Positions 8,699-17,586 of a stretch of 64,000 nt of DNA are shown piece after piece. How positions within the stretch are numbered: position 1 is the stretch's first letter; each line of letters opens with the position of its first letter. Under the pieces are notes generated by a model. It made no database searches. It saw only the letters and a program-made list of their open reading frames with translations, and was not told where the DNA came from. The stretch covers positions 124,001 through 188,000 of the forward strand of contig NC_014363.1 in NCBI RefSeq assembly GCF_000143845.1, given 5' to 3'. Made by a program: the position numbers and the translations under genes. The stretch is from Olsenella uli DSM 7084. Lineage in GTDB: Bacteria; Actinomycetota; Coriobacteriia; Coriobacteriales; Atopobiaceae.

Positions 8699-9766
8699 AT
8701 GCGAGACAAGCTAGAGAAGCTCATCGCCGCGTACGAGGAGCTCGAGAAGAGGATGGTCGATCCCACCGTCGTCTCTGACCCCAAGGAGTACGCGCGCATC
8801 GCAAAAGAGCATGCCAGCCAAGCCGAGCTCGTCGCCAAGGCGCGCGAGTACGTCGGTGCCCTCGATGACATCGAGGTTGCCAAGGAGATGCAGCGCGAGA
8901 CCTCGGATGCGTCCGAGAAGGAGATGCTCCAGGAGGACATCGGTGCCAATGAGGCCAAGCTGCCTGCCCTCGAGGACGAGATCAAGGTCATGCTGATCCC
9001 GGGCGACCCCAACGACGAGAAGAACACCATCGTCGAGATCCGCGCCGGCGTCGGTGGCGACGAGGCCGCCATCTTCGCCGGTGACCTCTACAACATGTAC
9101 GCGCGCTTCGCCTCGACCCACAAGTGGAAGACGGAGGTCCTCTCGTCCAGTCCCTCCGAGGCCGGTGGCTTCAAGACCATCGAGTTCAAGGTCACTGGCG
9201 ACAAGGTCTTCTCGGTCATGAAGTTCGAGAGTGGCGTGCACCGCGTCCAGCGTATCCCCAAGACCGAGTCCCAGGGCCGCATCCAGACCTCAACGGCCAC
9301 CGTGGCCGTCCTGCCCGAGGCCGACGAGATCGACATCGAGATCAAGGACGAGGATCTGCGCATCGACACCTACTGTGCCTCGGGCCCCGGGGGCCAGTGC
9401 GTCAACACGACGTATTCGGCCGTTCGCATCACGCACCTTCCGACCAACACCGTCGTCCAGTCGCAGGACCAGCGCTCCCAGATCCAGAACCGTGCCGTCT
9501 GCATGGAGATGCTGCGCGCCCGCCTGTACGAGGTGGAGCTCGAGAAGCAGCAGGCCGAGCAGGGCGCCGCACGCCTGGGCCAGATCGGCCACGGCAGCCG
9601 TGCCGAGAAGATCCGTACCTACAACCAGCCGCAGGACCGCGTGACCGACCATCGCATTGGCTTCAACAGTACCTACAACGGCGTGCTCCTGGGGGACCGC
9701 CTGCCCGAGGTCATCGACGCCCTGGCTGCGGCCGAGCGTGCGGAGAAGCTCGCACGGGCCGTCTGA
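8699..9766 (+). CDS. prfA: Peptide chain release factor 1
   Basis: A 355-residue RF1, which reads UAA and UAG stop codons and triggers peptide release. The catalytic GGQ loop is present as GPGGQCVNTT (usual form SGPGGQ.VNTT). The codon-recognition tripeptide of RF1, PxT, is P187-K188-T189 in the stretch RIPKTESQGRIQTS. The length and the ending are normal. AGGAGAAC precedes the ATG. The gene is followed within two bases by the prmC-tsaC gene, whose first half methylates the glutamine of the GGQ motif; this is the classic prfA-prmC pairing. Confidence 0.95.
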   Translation: MRDKLEKLIAAYEELEKRMVDPTVVSDPKEYARIAKEHASQAELVAKAREYVGALDDIEVAKEMQRETSDASEKEMLQEDIGANEAKLPALEDEIKVMLIPGDPNDEKNTIVEIRAGVGGDEAAIFAGDLYNMYARFASTHKWKTEVLSSSPSEAGGFKTIEFKVTGDKVFSVMKFESGVHRVQRIPKTESQGRIQTSTATVAVLPEADEIDIEIKDEDLRIDTYCASGPGGQCVNTTYSAVRITHLPTNTVVQSQDQRSQIQNRAVCMEMLRARLYEVELEKQQAEQGAARLGQIGHGSRAEKIRTYNQPQDRVTDHRIGFNSTYNGVLLGDRLPEVIDALAAAERAEKLARAV

Positions 9767-9768
9767 TT

Positions 9769-11343
9769 ATGGCCATGGAGCCCGAGGCCTGGACCATACG
9801 TCGCATGCTCGACTGGACCATCGGCTATCTCGAGCGGAGGTCCGACGGGCGACCCCGCCTCTCTGCGGAGTGGATGCTCTCCAACGTGACGGGCCTCAGC
9901 CGCGTCCAGCTCTACACCAGCTTCGATCGTCCGCTCTCTGCCGACGAGCTTGCGCGCATGCACGATGCGGTCGTGCGTCGTGGTGCCGGGGAGCCACTGC
10001 AGTACGTGACGGGCGAGATGCCGTTTCGACATATAGTCCTGCATTGTGAGGGGGGCGTGCTCATCCCGCGTCCCGAGACCGAGGTCCTGGTGGATGCCGT
10101 GCTCGCGCATGTGGACGTGGCCGCCGCAGCCGGCCATGACGCCCAGGTCCTCGAGGTGGGGACGGGAACCGGCTGCATAGCCTGCTCCATCGCGTCCGAG
10201 CGGCCGGGATCCCACGTCGTTGCCACGGACCTCTCGCCTGCGGCCGCTGCCCTTGCCATGCGCAACCGTGACGCCCTGGGGCTTGCCCGCGCGGTCGACG
10301 TCATCACGTGCGACCTCGCCTCGGGGGTTGACCCTGCGCTGAAGGGGACCTTCGACGTGCTGGTGTCCAACCCCCCCTACATCCCCTCGGATGTCGTGCC
10401 CACCCTGCCGCGCGAGGTCGTAGGCTTCGAGCCCCACCTTGCGCTCGATGGCGGTGCCGACGGCCTCGACGTCTTTCGCCGCCTGCTTGAGGTTGCACCG
10501 GACATGCTGCGTCCCGGCGGCATGCTCGCATGCGAGTTGTTCGAGACGAACGCGGAAGTCGCGGCCGAGCTCTGCCGTCGGCAGGGTGGCTGGGCTCGGG
10601 TGGAGGTCCGAGAGGACCTCACGCATCGACCACGTGTCCTCGTGGCCGTCCGCGAGGGCGACCTTGCGGCAGGGGGTGTCATGGTCCGGCCCCGCAAGCT
10701 GCTCGCGGTCGACCAGGACCGGCCGGAGCGCATGGTCGTCAGGGATGTCGCACGCGTCCTTCTCGATGGGGGCGTCATCGTGGTCCCCACGGATTCCGTC
10801 TATGGGATCGGGTGTGCGGCGACGCCGGGCAACCCAGGCCATGCCCGCACGTTTCAGATCAAACGCCGCGCCCTGTCCCAGACGCTGCCATGGCTCATCG
10901 CCGACGTGCAGGACCTGGAGCGCTTCGGCCACAGGGTGCCGAAGTGGGCCTACGCCCTCGCGCGGGAGTTCTGGCCGGGCGCGCTCACGCTGGTCGTGCG
11001 CGCAAGCCCACTGGTGCCTGCCGAGTACCGACGCTCGGACGACGGTACGATTGCGCTGCGCCTGCCCGACTCGAACCTGGTGCGCGAGATAGCGCGCGAG
11101 GTGGGTGCGCCCTTGGCGATCACCAGCGCCAACACGCACGGCGCCTCCTCCGCCACCAGCGGGGAGGGCATCGAGGGCCGCATCGCGGGCGAGGTCGACC
11201 TTGTGCTGGATGGTGGCCCGTCACCCCTCGCCGCCGCATCGACCATCGTGGACTGCACCGGGGCGGATCCGCGCGTCCTGCGGGAGGGGGCCATTCCAAG
11301 CGTGGGGATCATGCGTGTGGCGGACCCTGACGCCTGGGCGTAG
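9769..11343 (+). CDS. prmC-tsaC: Fused release-factor glutamine methyltransferase (PrmC) and threonylcarbamoyl-AMP synthase (TsaC/Sua5)
   Basis: One open frame of 524 codons carries two enzymes. Residues 1 to about 300 are PrmC/HemK, with the SAM-binding motif VLEVGTGTGCIACSIA near 125 and the catalytic SNPPYIP near 200; it methylates the GGQ glutamine of release factors. From about residue 310 follows a YrdC domain with VPTDSVYGIGC, KRRALSQTLPWLI and ITSANTHG. It makes threonylcarbamoyl-AMP for the t6A tRNA modification. In many bacteria these are separate neighbouring genes; here no stop separates them. An internal ATG at 10681, preceded by AGGGGG at close to ribosome-site distance, could also yield free TsaC. 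The gene starts two bases after prfA (an alternative start is ATG 9775). Confidence 0.9.
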   Translation: MAMEPEAWTIRRMLDWTIGYLERRSDGRPRLSAEWMLSNVTGLSRVQLYTSFDRPLSADELARMHDAVVRRGAGEPLQYVTGEMPFRHIVLHCEGGVLIPRPETEVLVDAVLAHVDVAAAAGHDAQVLEVGTGTGCIACSIASERPGSHVVATDLSPAAAALAMRNRDALGLARAVDVITCDLASGVDPALKGTFDVLVSNPPYIPSDVVPTLPREVVGFEPHLALDGGADGLDVFRRLLEVAPDMLRPGGMLACELFETNAEVAAELCRRQGGWARVEVREDLTHRPRVLVAVREGDLAAGGVMVRPRKLLAVDQDRPERMVVRDVARVLLDGGVIVVPTDSVYGIGCAATPGNPGHARTFQIKRRALSQTLPWLIADVQDLERFGHRVPKWAYALAREFWPGALTLVVRASPLVPAEYRRSDDGTIALRLPDSNLVREIAREVGAPLAITSANTHGASSATSGEGIEGRIAGEVDLVLDGGPSPLAAASTIVDCTGADPRVLREGAIPSVGIMRVADPDAWA

Positions 11344-11802
11344 AGCCCAGGGTCCGGGGACGGACGTCGATGGCGCCGCGGACAGCCCGAAGTGCGCATC
11401 GTCGGCGGCAGGACCATCGGAAGTGTGTGCCAGTGCACACCTCCAGAAATCTCAGCAAGCCCTGTACCTGCGGTGATGCCGAGAGTAGCGCGTCTGCCGG
11501 GTGCCAGGGGTCCCGGGGAGGCCAAAAAAGTACTCACTTCCAGGGGTGTGCGCCTCGGATGACCGGAAGCGTGCGCTTCTGCCGGCCGGAACTGCCGGCC
11601 GGAGTCGGCAGTTGGGAGCTGCGGCCTTCCTCCGCGCCGCACCCCTCCCGTCTGCCGTGCCATGTCCCTAATGCCCGCTGCCCGATGCCCGCAACGCCAT
11701 GGGAGTGCTGACGGGACCTTGGGTGATAGACTGCCAGAGGACATCACGTTCCTAGATGAGACCACGGAACCTCTAGCACCGTTCAGAGAAGGGACCTCGC
11801 GC
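11344..11802 (+). other. 459-base intergenic region with repeats and the rpiB promoter
   Basis: No gene is supported here. The region holds a small hairpin, GTGTGC-cagt-GCACAC (11425-11440). It also holds two adjacent copies of CTGCCGGCCGGA (11579-11590 and 11592-11603), part of a GC-rich inverted structure. At 11724-11732 TGATAGACT matches the extended -10 form seen before other genes in this window and probably drives rpiB. The rest shows no recognisable coding pattern. Confidence 0.5.
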
Positions 11803-12282
11803 ATGAAGATTGCCATGGCCTCCGACCACGCCGGCTTCGACCAGAAGCCCGCCCTGGTTGCGTACCTCGCCGGCCTCGGCCATGAGGTTGTCGACATGGG
11901 TCCGGCCTCGGCCGAGCGCTGTGACTACCCTGACTATGCCGACAAGGTCGCGCGCTACGTGGCGGCCGGCGGGGCCGAGAGGGGAATCCTCATTTGTGGC
12001 ACGGGCATCGGCATGGCGATCACGGCCGACAAGGTCTCGGGTATCCGTGCCGCCGTCATCCAGACGCCCCAGTTCGCCCATCTCTTTCGCGAGCACAACG
12101 ATGGAAACGTCCTGTGCATCTCGGGACGCTTCACGAGCCTCGCGACCAACAAGGAGATAGTCGACGAGTTTCTTGCCACCGAGTTCGGCGGGGGTCGCCA
12201 CGAGGGTCGCGTCGCAAAGGCCATGCGCGAGGACGATCCCGGTTTCCAGGGCGTGGGGGAGGATCCCATCCCCGTCCGGTAG
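11803..12282 (+). CDS. rpiB: Ribose-5-phosphate isomerase B
   Basis: A 159-residue RpiB/LacAB-family isomerase that interconverts ribose-5-phosphate and ribulose-5-phosphate in the pentose phosphate pathway. Visible motifs are the N-terminal ASDHAGF, the catalytic CGTGIGM (its cysteine near residue 66) and REHNDGNVL. The frame is open further upstream, but ATG 11803 gives the conserved N-terminus MKIAMASDHAG and has AAGGGA upstream. Its own promoter-like -10 lies about 75 bases before the start, and upp follows after a gap of 194 bases with its own -10. Cytosolic; the length is normal for the family. Confidence 0.92.
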   Translation: MKIAMASDHAGFDQKPALVAYLAGLGHEVVDMGPASAERCDYPDYADKVARYVAAGGAERGILICGTGIGMAITADKVSGIRAAVIQTPQFAHLFREHNDGNVLCISGRFTSLATNKEIVDEFLATEFGGGRHEGRVAKAMREDDPGFQGVGEDPIPVR

Positions 12283-12416
12283 CCACTGGGACGGGCTGCG
12301 AGGGGGAGTACGACCGTCAGCACCACGCGCCGCCGCGCCGTGGCGGGGGGTCCTCTGGTATCGGCCGTGCAGCTGCTCCTGCCGGGTGCGGCCCGCTTTC
12401 TCCCCGTAGTGCGATA

Positions 12417-12425
12417 CGGTAGAAT
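12417..12425 (+). promoter_or_regulatory. -10 element for upp
   Basis: CGGTAGAAT lies about 50 bases before the upp start. TAGAAT matches the -10 hexamer of glmM and glmS in this window. No clear -35 is visible. Confidence 0.4.
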
Positions 12426-12476
12426 CGGCCCGAATGACAGAGGGCGATGCACGCGAGCCGAGGAAAGGGATCCTGA

Positions 12477-13118
12477 ATGGAGTTTGACGAGAAGCGCCTT
12501 ACGGTTATCGATCATCCGCTGGTCCAGCACAAGCTGCATATCCTGCGCGACAAGTCAACGGGTACCAAGCAGTTCCGCGAGCTCGTGACCGAGCTCGCCA
12601 TCTTCGAGGGCTATGAGGCCATGCGCGACTTCCCACTCGAGGACGTCGAGGTGGAGACCCCGCTGGAGAGGACCGTCTGCAAGAAGATCTCCGGCAAGAA
12701 GGTCGCCATCATCCCCATCCTACGCGCCGGCCTGGGGATGGTCGAGGGCATCCTCGAACTCGTGCCCTCGGCTCGCGTCGGGCACGTGGGCATGTATCGT
12801 GACCCAACAACCCACGAGCCCCATCAGTACTACTGCAAATTCCCGGATGACATCGAGAACCGCATCTGCCTCATCGTCGACCCCATGCTCGCCACGGGCG
12901 GCTCGTTGACGGCTGCCATCCAGTTCCTGCGGGAGGCGGGCGTCAAGGACGTGCGTGCCCTCACGTTGGTGAGCGCGCCCGAGGGCGTCAAGACCGTGCT
13001 GGATTTCGATTCCGAGGTCCGTCTCTACACCTGTGCCCTTGACCGTCAGCTCAACGAGAGCGCCTACATCCTTCCAGGGCTGGGCGACGCTGGCGACCGC
13101 ATCTACGGCACGAAGTAG
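12477..13118 (+). CDS. upp: Uracil phosphoribosyltransferase
   Basis: A 213-residue salvage enzyme that joins uracil to PRPP, giving UMP. The PRPP-binding signature is visible as DPMLATGGSLTAAIQFLR near residue 135. The N-terminal DHPLVQHKLHILRDKSTG is typical, as is the C-terminal PGLGDAGDRIYGTK that shapes the uracil pocket. The ATG is preceded by a purine-rich AGGAAAGGGA. Single-gene transcription is likely: a promoter-like element lies just upstream and a structured 300-base leader of the next gene follows. Nothing unusual is seen. Confidence 0.95.
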   Translation: MEFDEKRLTVIDHPLVQHKLHILRDKSTGTKQFRELVTELAIFEGYEAMRDFPLEDVEVETPLERTVCKKISGKKVAIIPILRAGLGMVEGILELVPSARVGHVGMYRDPTTHEPHQYYCKFPDDIENRICLIVDPMLATGGSLTAAIQFLREAGVKDVRALTLVSAPEGVKTVLDFDSEVRLYTCALDRQLNESAYILPGLGDAGDRIYGTK

Positions 13119-13416
13119 ACCGGACGCGCACGATTCCGTAGGCGCACTCCAATAGATTGACGACATTCGTAGCGGCGAGGCCGTGCCTTGCCGTGTGGCC
13201 GTGCGTATCGCGATAATACGAAAGTCCTATCCCCCTGATGGCCCGTATTACTTTCTCAGGGGGAAGGGGACCGTGGCCTCGAAAAACCGTGAGTTCGGCC
13301 AATGTCGCTTTTCCTCCGAGCCGGATAGATTTGGCACCAATAAAGGCCTGTCGATCATCAGAGACGGTCGGCAGGCCGTGCCCGTTTATATCGGCAGGTA
13401 ACTTGAAGGAGGAAAC
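13119..13416 (+). promoter_or_regulatory. Structured control region before the glycyl radical enzyme gene
   Basis: About 300 bases without a gene. They hold a 10-bp perfect palindrome TATCGCGATA (13206-13215), within a wider AATACG/CGTATT inverted repeat. There is a CCCCCTGA / TCAGGGGG hairpin (13231-13238 with 13256-13263). A 12-bp stem starts GGCCTG at 13345 and closes with CAGGCC at 13377, counting two G-U pairs. A strong ribosome site GAAGGAGG stands just before the ATG. The palindromes are candidate sites for the regulators encoded downstream of the enzyme; the hairpins may be attenuators or the end of the upp transcript. Confidence 0.55.
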
Positions 13417-16053
13417 ATGGAGGAGTCTCTGGTTCTCGAGATGCTGCAGACCGGTAAGACGGCCACGTGGCCGGCAAAGAATCAGCTGCAGGAAAGCGGC
13501 GAGGTCGTCGACAAGGAGGTCAAGGGCACTCCTTCGACCGACCGCACCAGGCGCATGAAGGAACGCTTCATGAATGCCAAGTGCAAGATGGACATGGAGG
13601 CGCCCATCGCATATACCAAGGCATGGCGCGAGCATGAAGGCAAGCCGCTTTATGTCCGCAGGGGGCTTGCCTATAAGTATATGCTCGAGCACCTCACGCC
13701 GGCTATCCGTGAGGACGAGCTCATCACCATGTCCAAGACGCGCTATGACCGTGGTGCCACCCAGGTCCCCCAATTCGCCACTGACTTCATGATCTCCTTC
13801 CTCACCCAGGCCGAAGACCAGAAGGAAGAGGCAAAGCTGTATTCCGTCGAGGGCAAGGATGAGGCCCATACGGTCGAAGAGGAAGGGTGGACCAAGGTCG
13901 GCCAGCTGTTCTCCATCCGCGAGGAGGAGGTCAAGCCGATGCTTGAGGTCCTCGAGTATTGGAAGACGCGCTGCGTTGAGAACGTGTCCGACGATTGGAT
14001 GAAGACCTCCTTCCCCTACTACCAGGACTACGTCAACGCAAAGAAGGTCGGCCTCTTCCCGGGGTCGGGCCTGCATGCCGGCTGTGACGGCCGCTGGATT
14101 CCCGCCTATGACGTTGCCCTCGGGGGCCTCAACAGGGTAATCGAGGAGTGCCGCGAGAAGATCGAGAAGACCGTGGTGACCACCAAGGAGGTCGCCGACA
14201 AGGTCTTCTTCTGGCAAGGCTGCATCTATGCCTGCGAGGGCGCGATCGCCTGGGCCCACAACTATGCGGTCGAGGCCCGGCGCCTTGCCGAGACTGCGGT
14301 CGAGCCACGCAAGACCGAGCTTCTCGAGATGGCAGAACGCCTCGATCGCGTCCCTGCCGAAGCACCCCGCAACTTCATGGAAGCCGTCCAGGCCCTTTGG
14401 ACCACCCAGATCCTCGTCATCTCCGACTCCCTTGCCCTCGGCGTCTCCCCGGGCCGTTGGGGCAAGTTCCTTGAGCCTTATTACGAGAAGGATCTTGCCG
14501 AGGGGCGCATCACCAAGGGACAGGCCCTTGAGGTCATGGAGCTGCTCCGTATCAAATTCTCGACTGAGGAGTACATCACCCCGTCCCTCTGGGCGGCCAT
14601 GGCCTCCTCGAACTCGTTCATGAACCTTGCCGTTGGCGGCCTCGATCCCAAGACGGGCAAGTGCACCGACAACGAGATCGAGGACCTCATCCTCGAGGCC
14701 GGCATCAACATGCCCACCCCGCAACCGACCCTCTCGATCCTTCTCTCCGACAAGACGACAGACCATCTCGCCATCAAGGCCGCCGAGTGCACCAAGGCCG
14801 GCAACGGGTATCCCGCGTGGTTTAACTATGACATGATGGTCCAACACAACCTCGCTATGTATCGCGACGAGGGCATCACCCTTGAGGACGCCCGCAACTG
14901 TGCGCTCTCCGGCTGCGTCGAGAACGGCCTCGCCGGTACCGGTCACCCCATCGCCCACCCGGCCTTCTACAACGAGGGCAAGACCATCGAGCTTGCCTGC
15001 AACGAAGGCGTCGACCCCCGCACGGGCATCAAGGTCATGGATGGCATCGTCCCCATCAAGACGTACGAGGACCTTTGGGACAACTTCATCAAGATCCGCG
15101 AGCACTTCATGCATGTCTACATGCAGTACTGGAATGAGGTCGTCGCCTGCCAGCGCGACATCCACCCCAAGATCATGGGCTCCGTCCTCATGCATGACTG
15201 CATCGAGTCCGGCCGCCCGGTTGACAATCTCGGCTGCCGCTACAACGGTTCCGTCACGCTGCTCGACTCCGGTACAGTTAACGTGGTCAACGGTCTCGCG
15301 GCCATCAAGAAGCTCGTCTTCGAGGACCACAAGTACACTTGGGATGAGTTCAAGGAGGCCATGGACAATAACTTCGGTTTCGTGCTTGGTGCCGAGAAGG
15401 GCAACTTCTCCATGCTCAACCAGGAGATCGACCCTGAAAAGCACATGAAGTACGCCCATATCCACCGAGATGTCCTCAACGCACCCAAGTTTGGCAACGA
15501 CGATGACTTCGTTGACGACATCTTTGTCGACCTCTGGCATGACTACGACCGCGTTACCGCGTCCGAAACCACCTACAACGGCTACCGCTGGATCACCGCC
15601 GCGCTTTCCATATCCGCCCATGGCCCGCATGGTCGTGTGACCGGCGCTACCCCTGACGGTCGTCTCTCCGGAGTGACGCTGTGCGACGGCATCCTGTCCG
15701 CCTCGCCTGGCACCGACGTGAACGGTCCGATCGCCCTCATCCGCTCCGGCGTGAAGCTGGATCCGACCGAGTTCGCCTCGGTGCAGCTCAATATGAAGTT
15801 CCATCCGACTGCCATCCGCGGTGACGAGGGCTCGAGGAACTTCGTGGACTTCATCCACAGCTACTTCCAGATGGGCGGCTATCACGTCCAGTTCAACATC
15901 GTGGATTCGAAGATGCTGCGAGACGCCCAGGATCATCCGCAGAACTATCGCGACCTGATGGTCCGTGTCGCCGGCTTCTCAGCCTACTGGAACGAGCTCG
16001 GCAAACCCATCCAGGACGAGGTCATTGCTCGTACCGAGTACGACGCTCTCTAG
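13417..16053 (+). CDS. Arylacetate-decarboxylase-type glycyl radical enzyme, candidate indoleacetate decarboxylase
   Basis: An 878-residue glycyl radical enzyme. The thiyl/acid pair is in SGCVENG (C500, E502), and the glycyl radical loop is VRVAGFSAYW (G853) close to the C-terminus. The ending LGKPIQDEVIARTEY is that of 4-hydroxyphenylacetate decarboxylase (HPAD) relatives, not of pyruvate formate-lyase or choline lyase. By-eye alignment to C. difficile HpdB (recalled) puts its phenol-contacting His536 and Glu637 at Ala516 and Leu616 here. That argues for a substrate without a para-hydroxyl. HPAD also needs a small iron-sulfur subunit, and none is encoded nearby. Indoleacetate decarboxylase, which makes skatole and is known from Olsenella, fits best; phenylacetate is the alternative. 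The enzyme is cytosolic and oxygen-sensitive, and requires the activase at 17718-18665. Confidence 0.8.
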   Translation: MEESLVLEMLQTGKTATWPAKNQLQESGEVVDKEVKGTPSTDRTRRMKERFMNAKCKMDMEAPIAYTKAWREHEGKPLYVRRGLAYKYMLEHLTPAIREDELITMSKTRYDRGATQVPQFATDFMISFLTQAEDQKEEAKLYSVEGKDEAHTVEEEGWTKVGQLFSIREEEVKPMLEVLEYWKTRCVENVSDDWMKTSFPYYQDYVNAKKVGLFPGSGLHAGCDGRWIPAYDVALGGLNRVIEECREKIEKTVVTTKEVADKVFFWQGCIYACEGAIAWAHNYAVEARRLAETAVEPRKTELLEMAERLDRVPAEAPRNFMEAVQALWTTQILVISDSLALGVSPGRWGKFLEPYYEKDLAEGRITKGQALEVMELLRIKFSTEEYITPSLWAAMASSNSFMNLAVGGLDPKTGKCTDNEIEDLILEAGINMPTPQPTLSILLSDKTTDHLAIKAAECTKAGNGYPAWFNYDMMVQHNLAMYRDEGITLEDARNCALSGCVENGLAGTGHPIAHPAFYNEGKTIELACNEGVDPRTGIKVMDGIVPIKTYEDLWDNFIKIREHFMHVYMQYWNEVVACQRDIHPKIMGSVLMHDCIESGRPVDNLGCRYNGSVTLLDSGTVNVVNGLAAIKKLVFEDHKYTWDEFKEAMDNNFGFVLGAEKGNFSMLNQEIDPEKHMKYAHIHRDVLNAPKFGNDDDFVDDIFVDLWHDYDRVTASETTYNGYRWITAALSISAHGPHGRVTGATPDGRLSGVTLCDGILSASPGTDVNGPIALIRSGVKLDPTEFASVQLNMKFHPTAIRGDEGSRNFVDFIHSYFQMGGYHVQFNIVDSKMLRDAQDHPQNYRDLMVRVAGFSAYWNELGKPIQDEVIARTEYDAL

Positions 16054-16096
16054 CAAGCATCTCCGCGCTTGATCCCCTTGAGGATTTAGTGACTCG

Positions 16097-16131
16097 GGAG
16101 GGGAAGGTGCCTAGCGGGAACCTTCCCCTCC
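16097..16131 (+). other. Perfect 12-bp hairpin between enzyme and transporter genes
   Basis: GGAGGGGAAGGT (16097-16108) pairs exactly with ACCTTCCCCTCC (16120-16131) across an 11-base loop, 43 bases after the enzyme stop. No T run follows. It could protect the 3' end of the enzyme mRNA or reduce read-through to the transporter, either of which would give the enzyme a higher level than its neighbours. Confidence 0.65.
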
Positions 16132-16233
16132 GGTCTTGTACAGGACGCACGTCATGGACGTGCGCTCATGCGGCGCCCCTGCCGCTCCGTTGCCTTCATT
16201 TGTTTCATATCAAACGGCTAGAGGTGAAAAAAG

Positions 16234-17571
16234 GTGAATACGAATTCTGAGCATGACGCCGGAACCGCCAGGTTCTCCGGTTGGAGTGTGACCACTGCTG
16301 CCGTCGTCATTGTCCTCTGCCATATGATGGTGCGCGGCTCATTTGCCACGCTTATCCATGGCATGGTTGCCAGCACCGGTTGGTCCACCGGCGTCGTCTC
16401 GCTCGGCAGCTCCATCTTCATGGTCTTCTACGGGCTGTTTGCCTTCTTGACCGGTACGTATATCAACAAGCTGGGATGCAAGAAGACGTATCTGCTCCAC
16501 GGCTGCATAATGGCCCTCGGGCTATTCCTCTGCAGCTTCGCTCAGGAACCGTGGCAGTACTGGCTCTTCTACGGCGTTATCGCCGGTATCGGCTCTGGTG
16601 CGTTTTGGGCACCCGTCACCTCAATGGTCCGGCAGTGGTTCATAGACAAACTTGGCATCGCCATGGGTCTTACTACGGGTGCCGCCGGCGTTGCCATGTG
16701 CCTCGGCCCCATAGTGTCCATGAATCTCATCGCAGGCCAGTCATGGCAGACAATGATGAGGGTCTTCGCAATCATCCTGATCGTGGGCATCGGCGTTGCG
16801 TCGCAGTTCACCGTCATGAGGCCCGAGGAGGTCGGTCAGAAACCGCTTGGCTACGACGCCTTTATGGAGCGCCAGGCCCGCAAGGCGGCTGGTGGGGATG
16901 ATAAAAAGGCCGATGAGTTCTACGTGCCCTTCAAGTGGGCCGTTCGCCATAAGGCATTCTGGCTCCTTTCCCTCCTGTGGTTCTGCTCGAACTTCGCCGA
17001 GTTCATCGTCTTTTCCCATGCGATCAACTACACCACCACTGACTTGGGGTACGACAAAGTCCAAGCCACGTACATCTACTGCCTCATAGGTCTGGTCTTC
17101 ATCTTCAGCGCAATCGGCATCGGAGGCTTTACCGACAAGCTCACCAAGCGTCTCGGTGATCCACTCAAGGCCCGCAAGCGCGTTCTGACCGTCTCCTATA
17201 TAGGCTGCGCCGCCATGGCGCTCTGGCTCAACTACGGGGTCCGGCTCACTGCCGGTGGGGGAGAGACCATCTGGGCATTCATAGTCTATGCATTGGTCTT
17301 CGGCTTCTTCTACGGCATGTACATCCCGTCTGTGGCTGGCGTGGTGGGCGTAGTCTTCGGTCGTAAGGAGATGCCCCAGTGCTGGGGGCTCATCTCGCTG
17401 GTTGGCATGGCTGGCGGAGCAGGGCTCGGGCCGTATATCGCCGGCGCCCTCCGCGACGCCACGGGAAGCTACTTCGTGGCCATCTGGCTGGCTGTCGTTT
17501 TCTATCTGCTGGCATGCCTCTTCATGAACGTCGTCAGGCAGCCTTCGCGTGAGGAGGTCTGGGGTCGTTAG
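16234..17571 (+). CDS. MFS transporter, oxalate/formate-antiporter-like family
   Basis: A 445-residue integral membrane protein with about twelve hydrophobic helices and a polar central loop around residues 205-240, the usual major-facilitator plan. The conserved stretches GFTDKLTKRLGDP after helix 7 and GRKEMPQCWGLISL near helix 11 resemble carboxylate transporters of the OFA group. It starts with GTG; GAGGTG stands seven bases upstream. Because it lies between the decarboxylase and its activase, it probably imports the arylacetate substrate (or exchanges it for product) across the cytoplasmic membrane. That is inferred from context only. A perfect hairpin stands on each side of the gene. 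Confidence 0.85.
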   Translation: MNTNSEHDAGTARFSGWSVTTAAVVIVLCHMMVRGSFATLIHGMVASTGWSTGVVSLGSSIFMVFYGLFAFLTGTYINKLGCKKTYLLHGCIMALGLFLCSFAQEPWQYWLFYGVIAGIGSGAFWAPVTSMVRQWFIDKLGIAMGLTTGAAGVAMCLGPIVSMNLIAGQSWQTMMRVFAIILIVGIGVASQFTVMRPEEVGQKPLGYDAFMERQARKAAGGDDKKADEFYVPFKWAVRHKAFWLLSLLWFCSNFAEFIVFSHAINYTTTDLGYDKVQATYIYCLIGLVFIFSAIGIGGFTDKLTKRLGDPLKARKRVLTVSYIGCAAMALWLNYGVRLTAGGGETIWAFIVYALVFGFFYGMYIPSVAGVVGVVFGRKEMPQCWGLISLVGMAGGAGLGPYIAGALRDATGSYFVAIWLAVVFYLLACLFMNVVRQPSREEVWGR

Positions 17572-17586
17572 GGACCTATCTCATAT

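Noticed and set aside
13051-15936. Very long minus-strand open frame (961 codons) opposite the glycyl radical enzyme gene
   Set aside because: It is antisense to a clear family member with all motifs. Its composition (His, Val, Leu, Gly, Asp and Glu rich) is the typical mirror of high-GC coding DNA.
13417-16053. Choline trimethylamine-lyase or glycerol dehydratase as the function of the glycyl radical enzyme
   Set aside because: The C-terminal LGKPIQDEVIARTEY and the overall pattern follow HPAD relatives, and no microcompartment genes or dehydratase neighbours are present.
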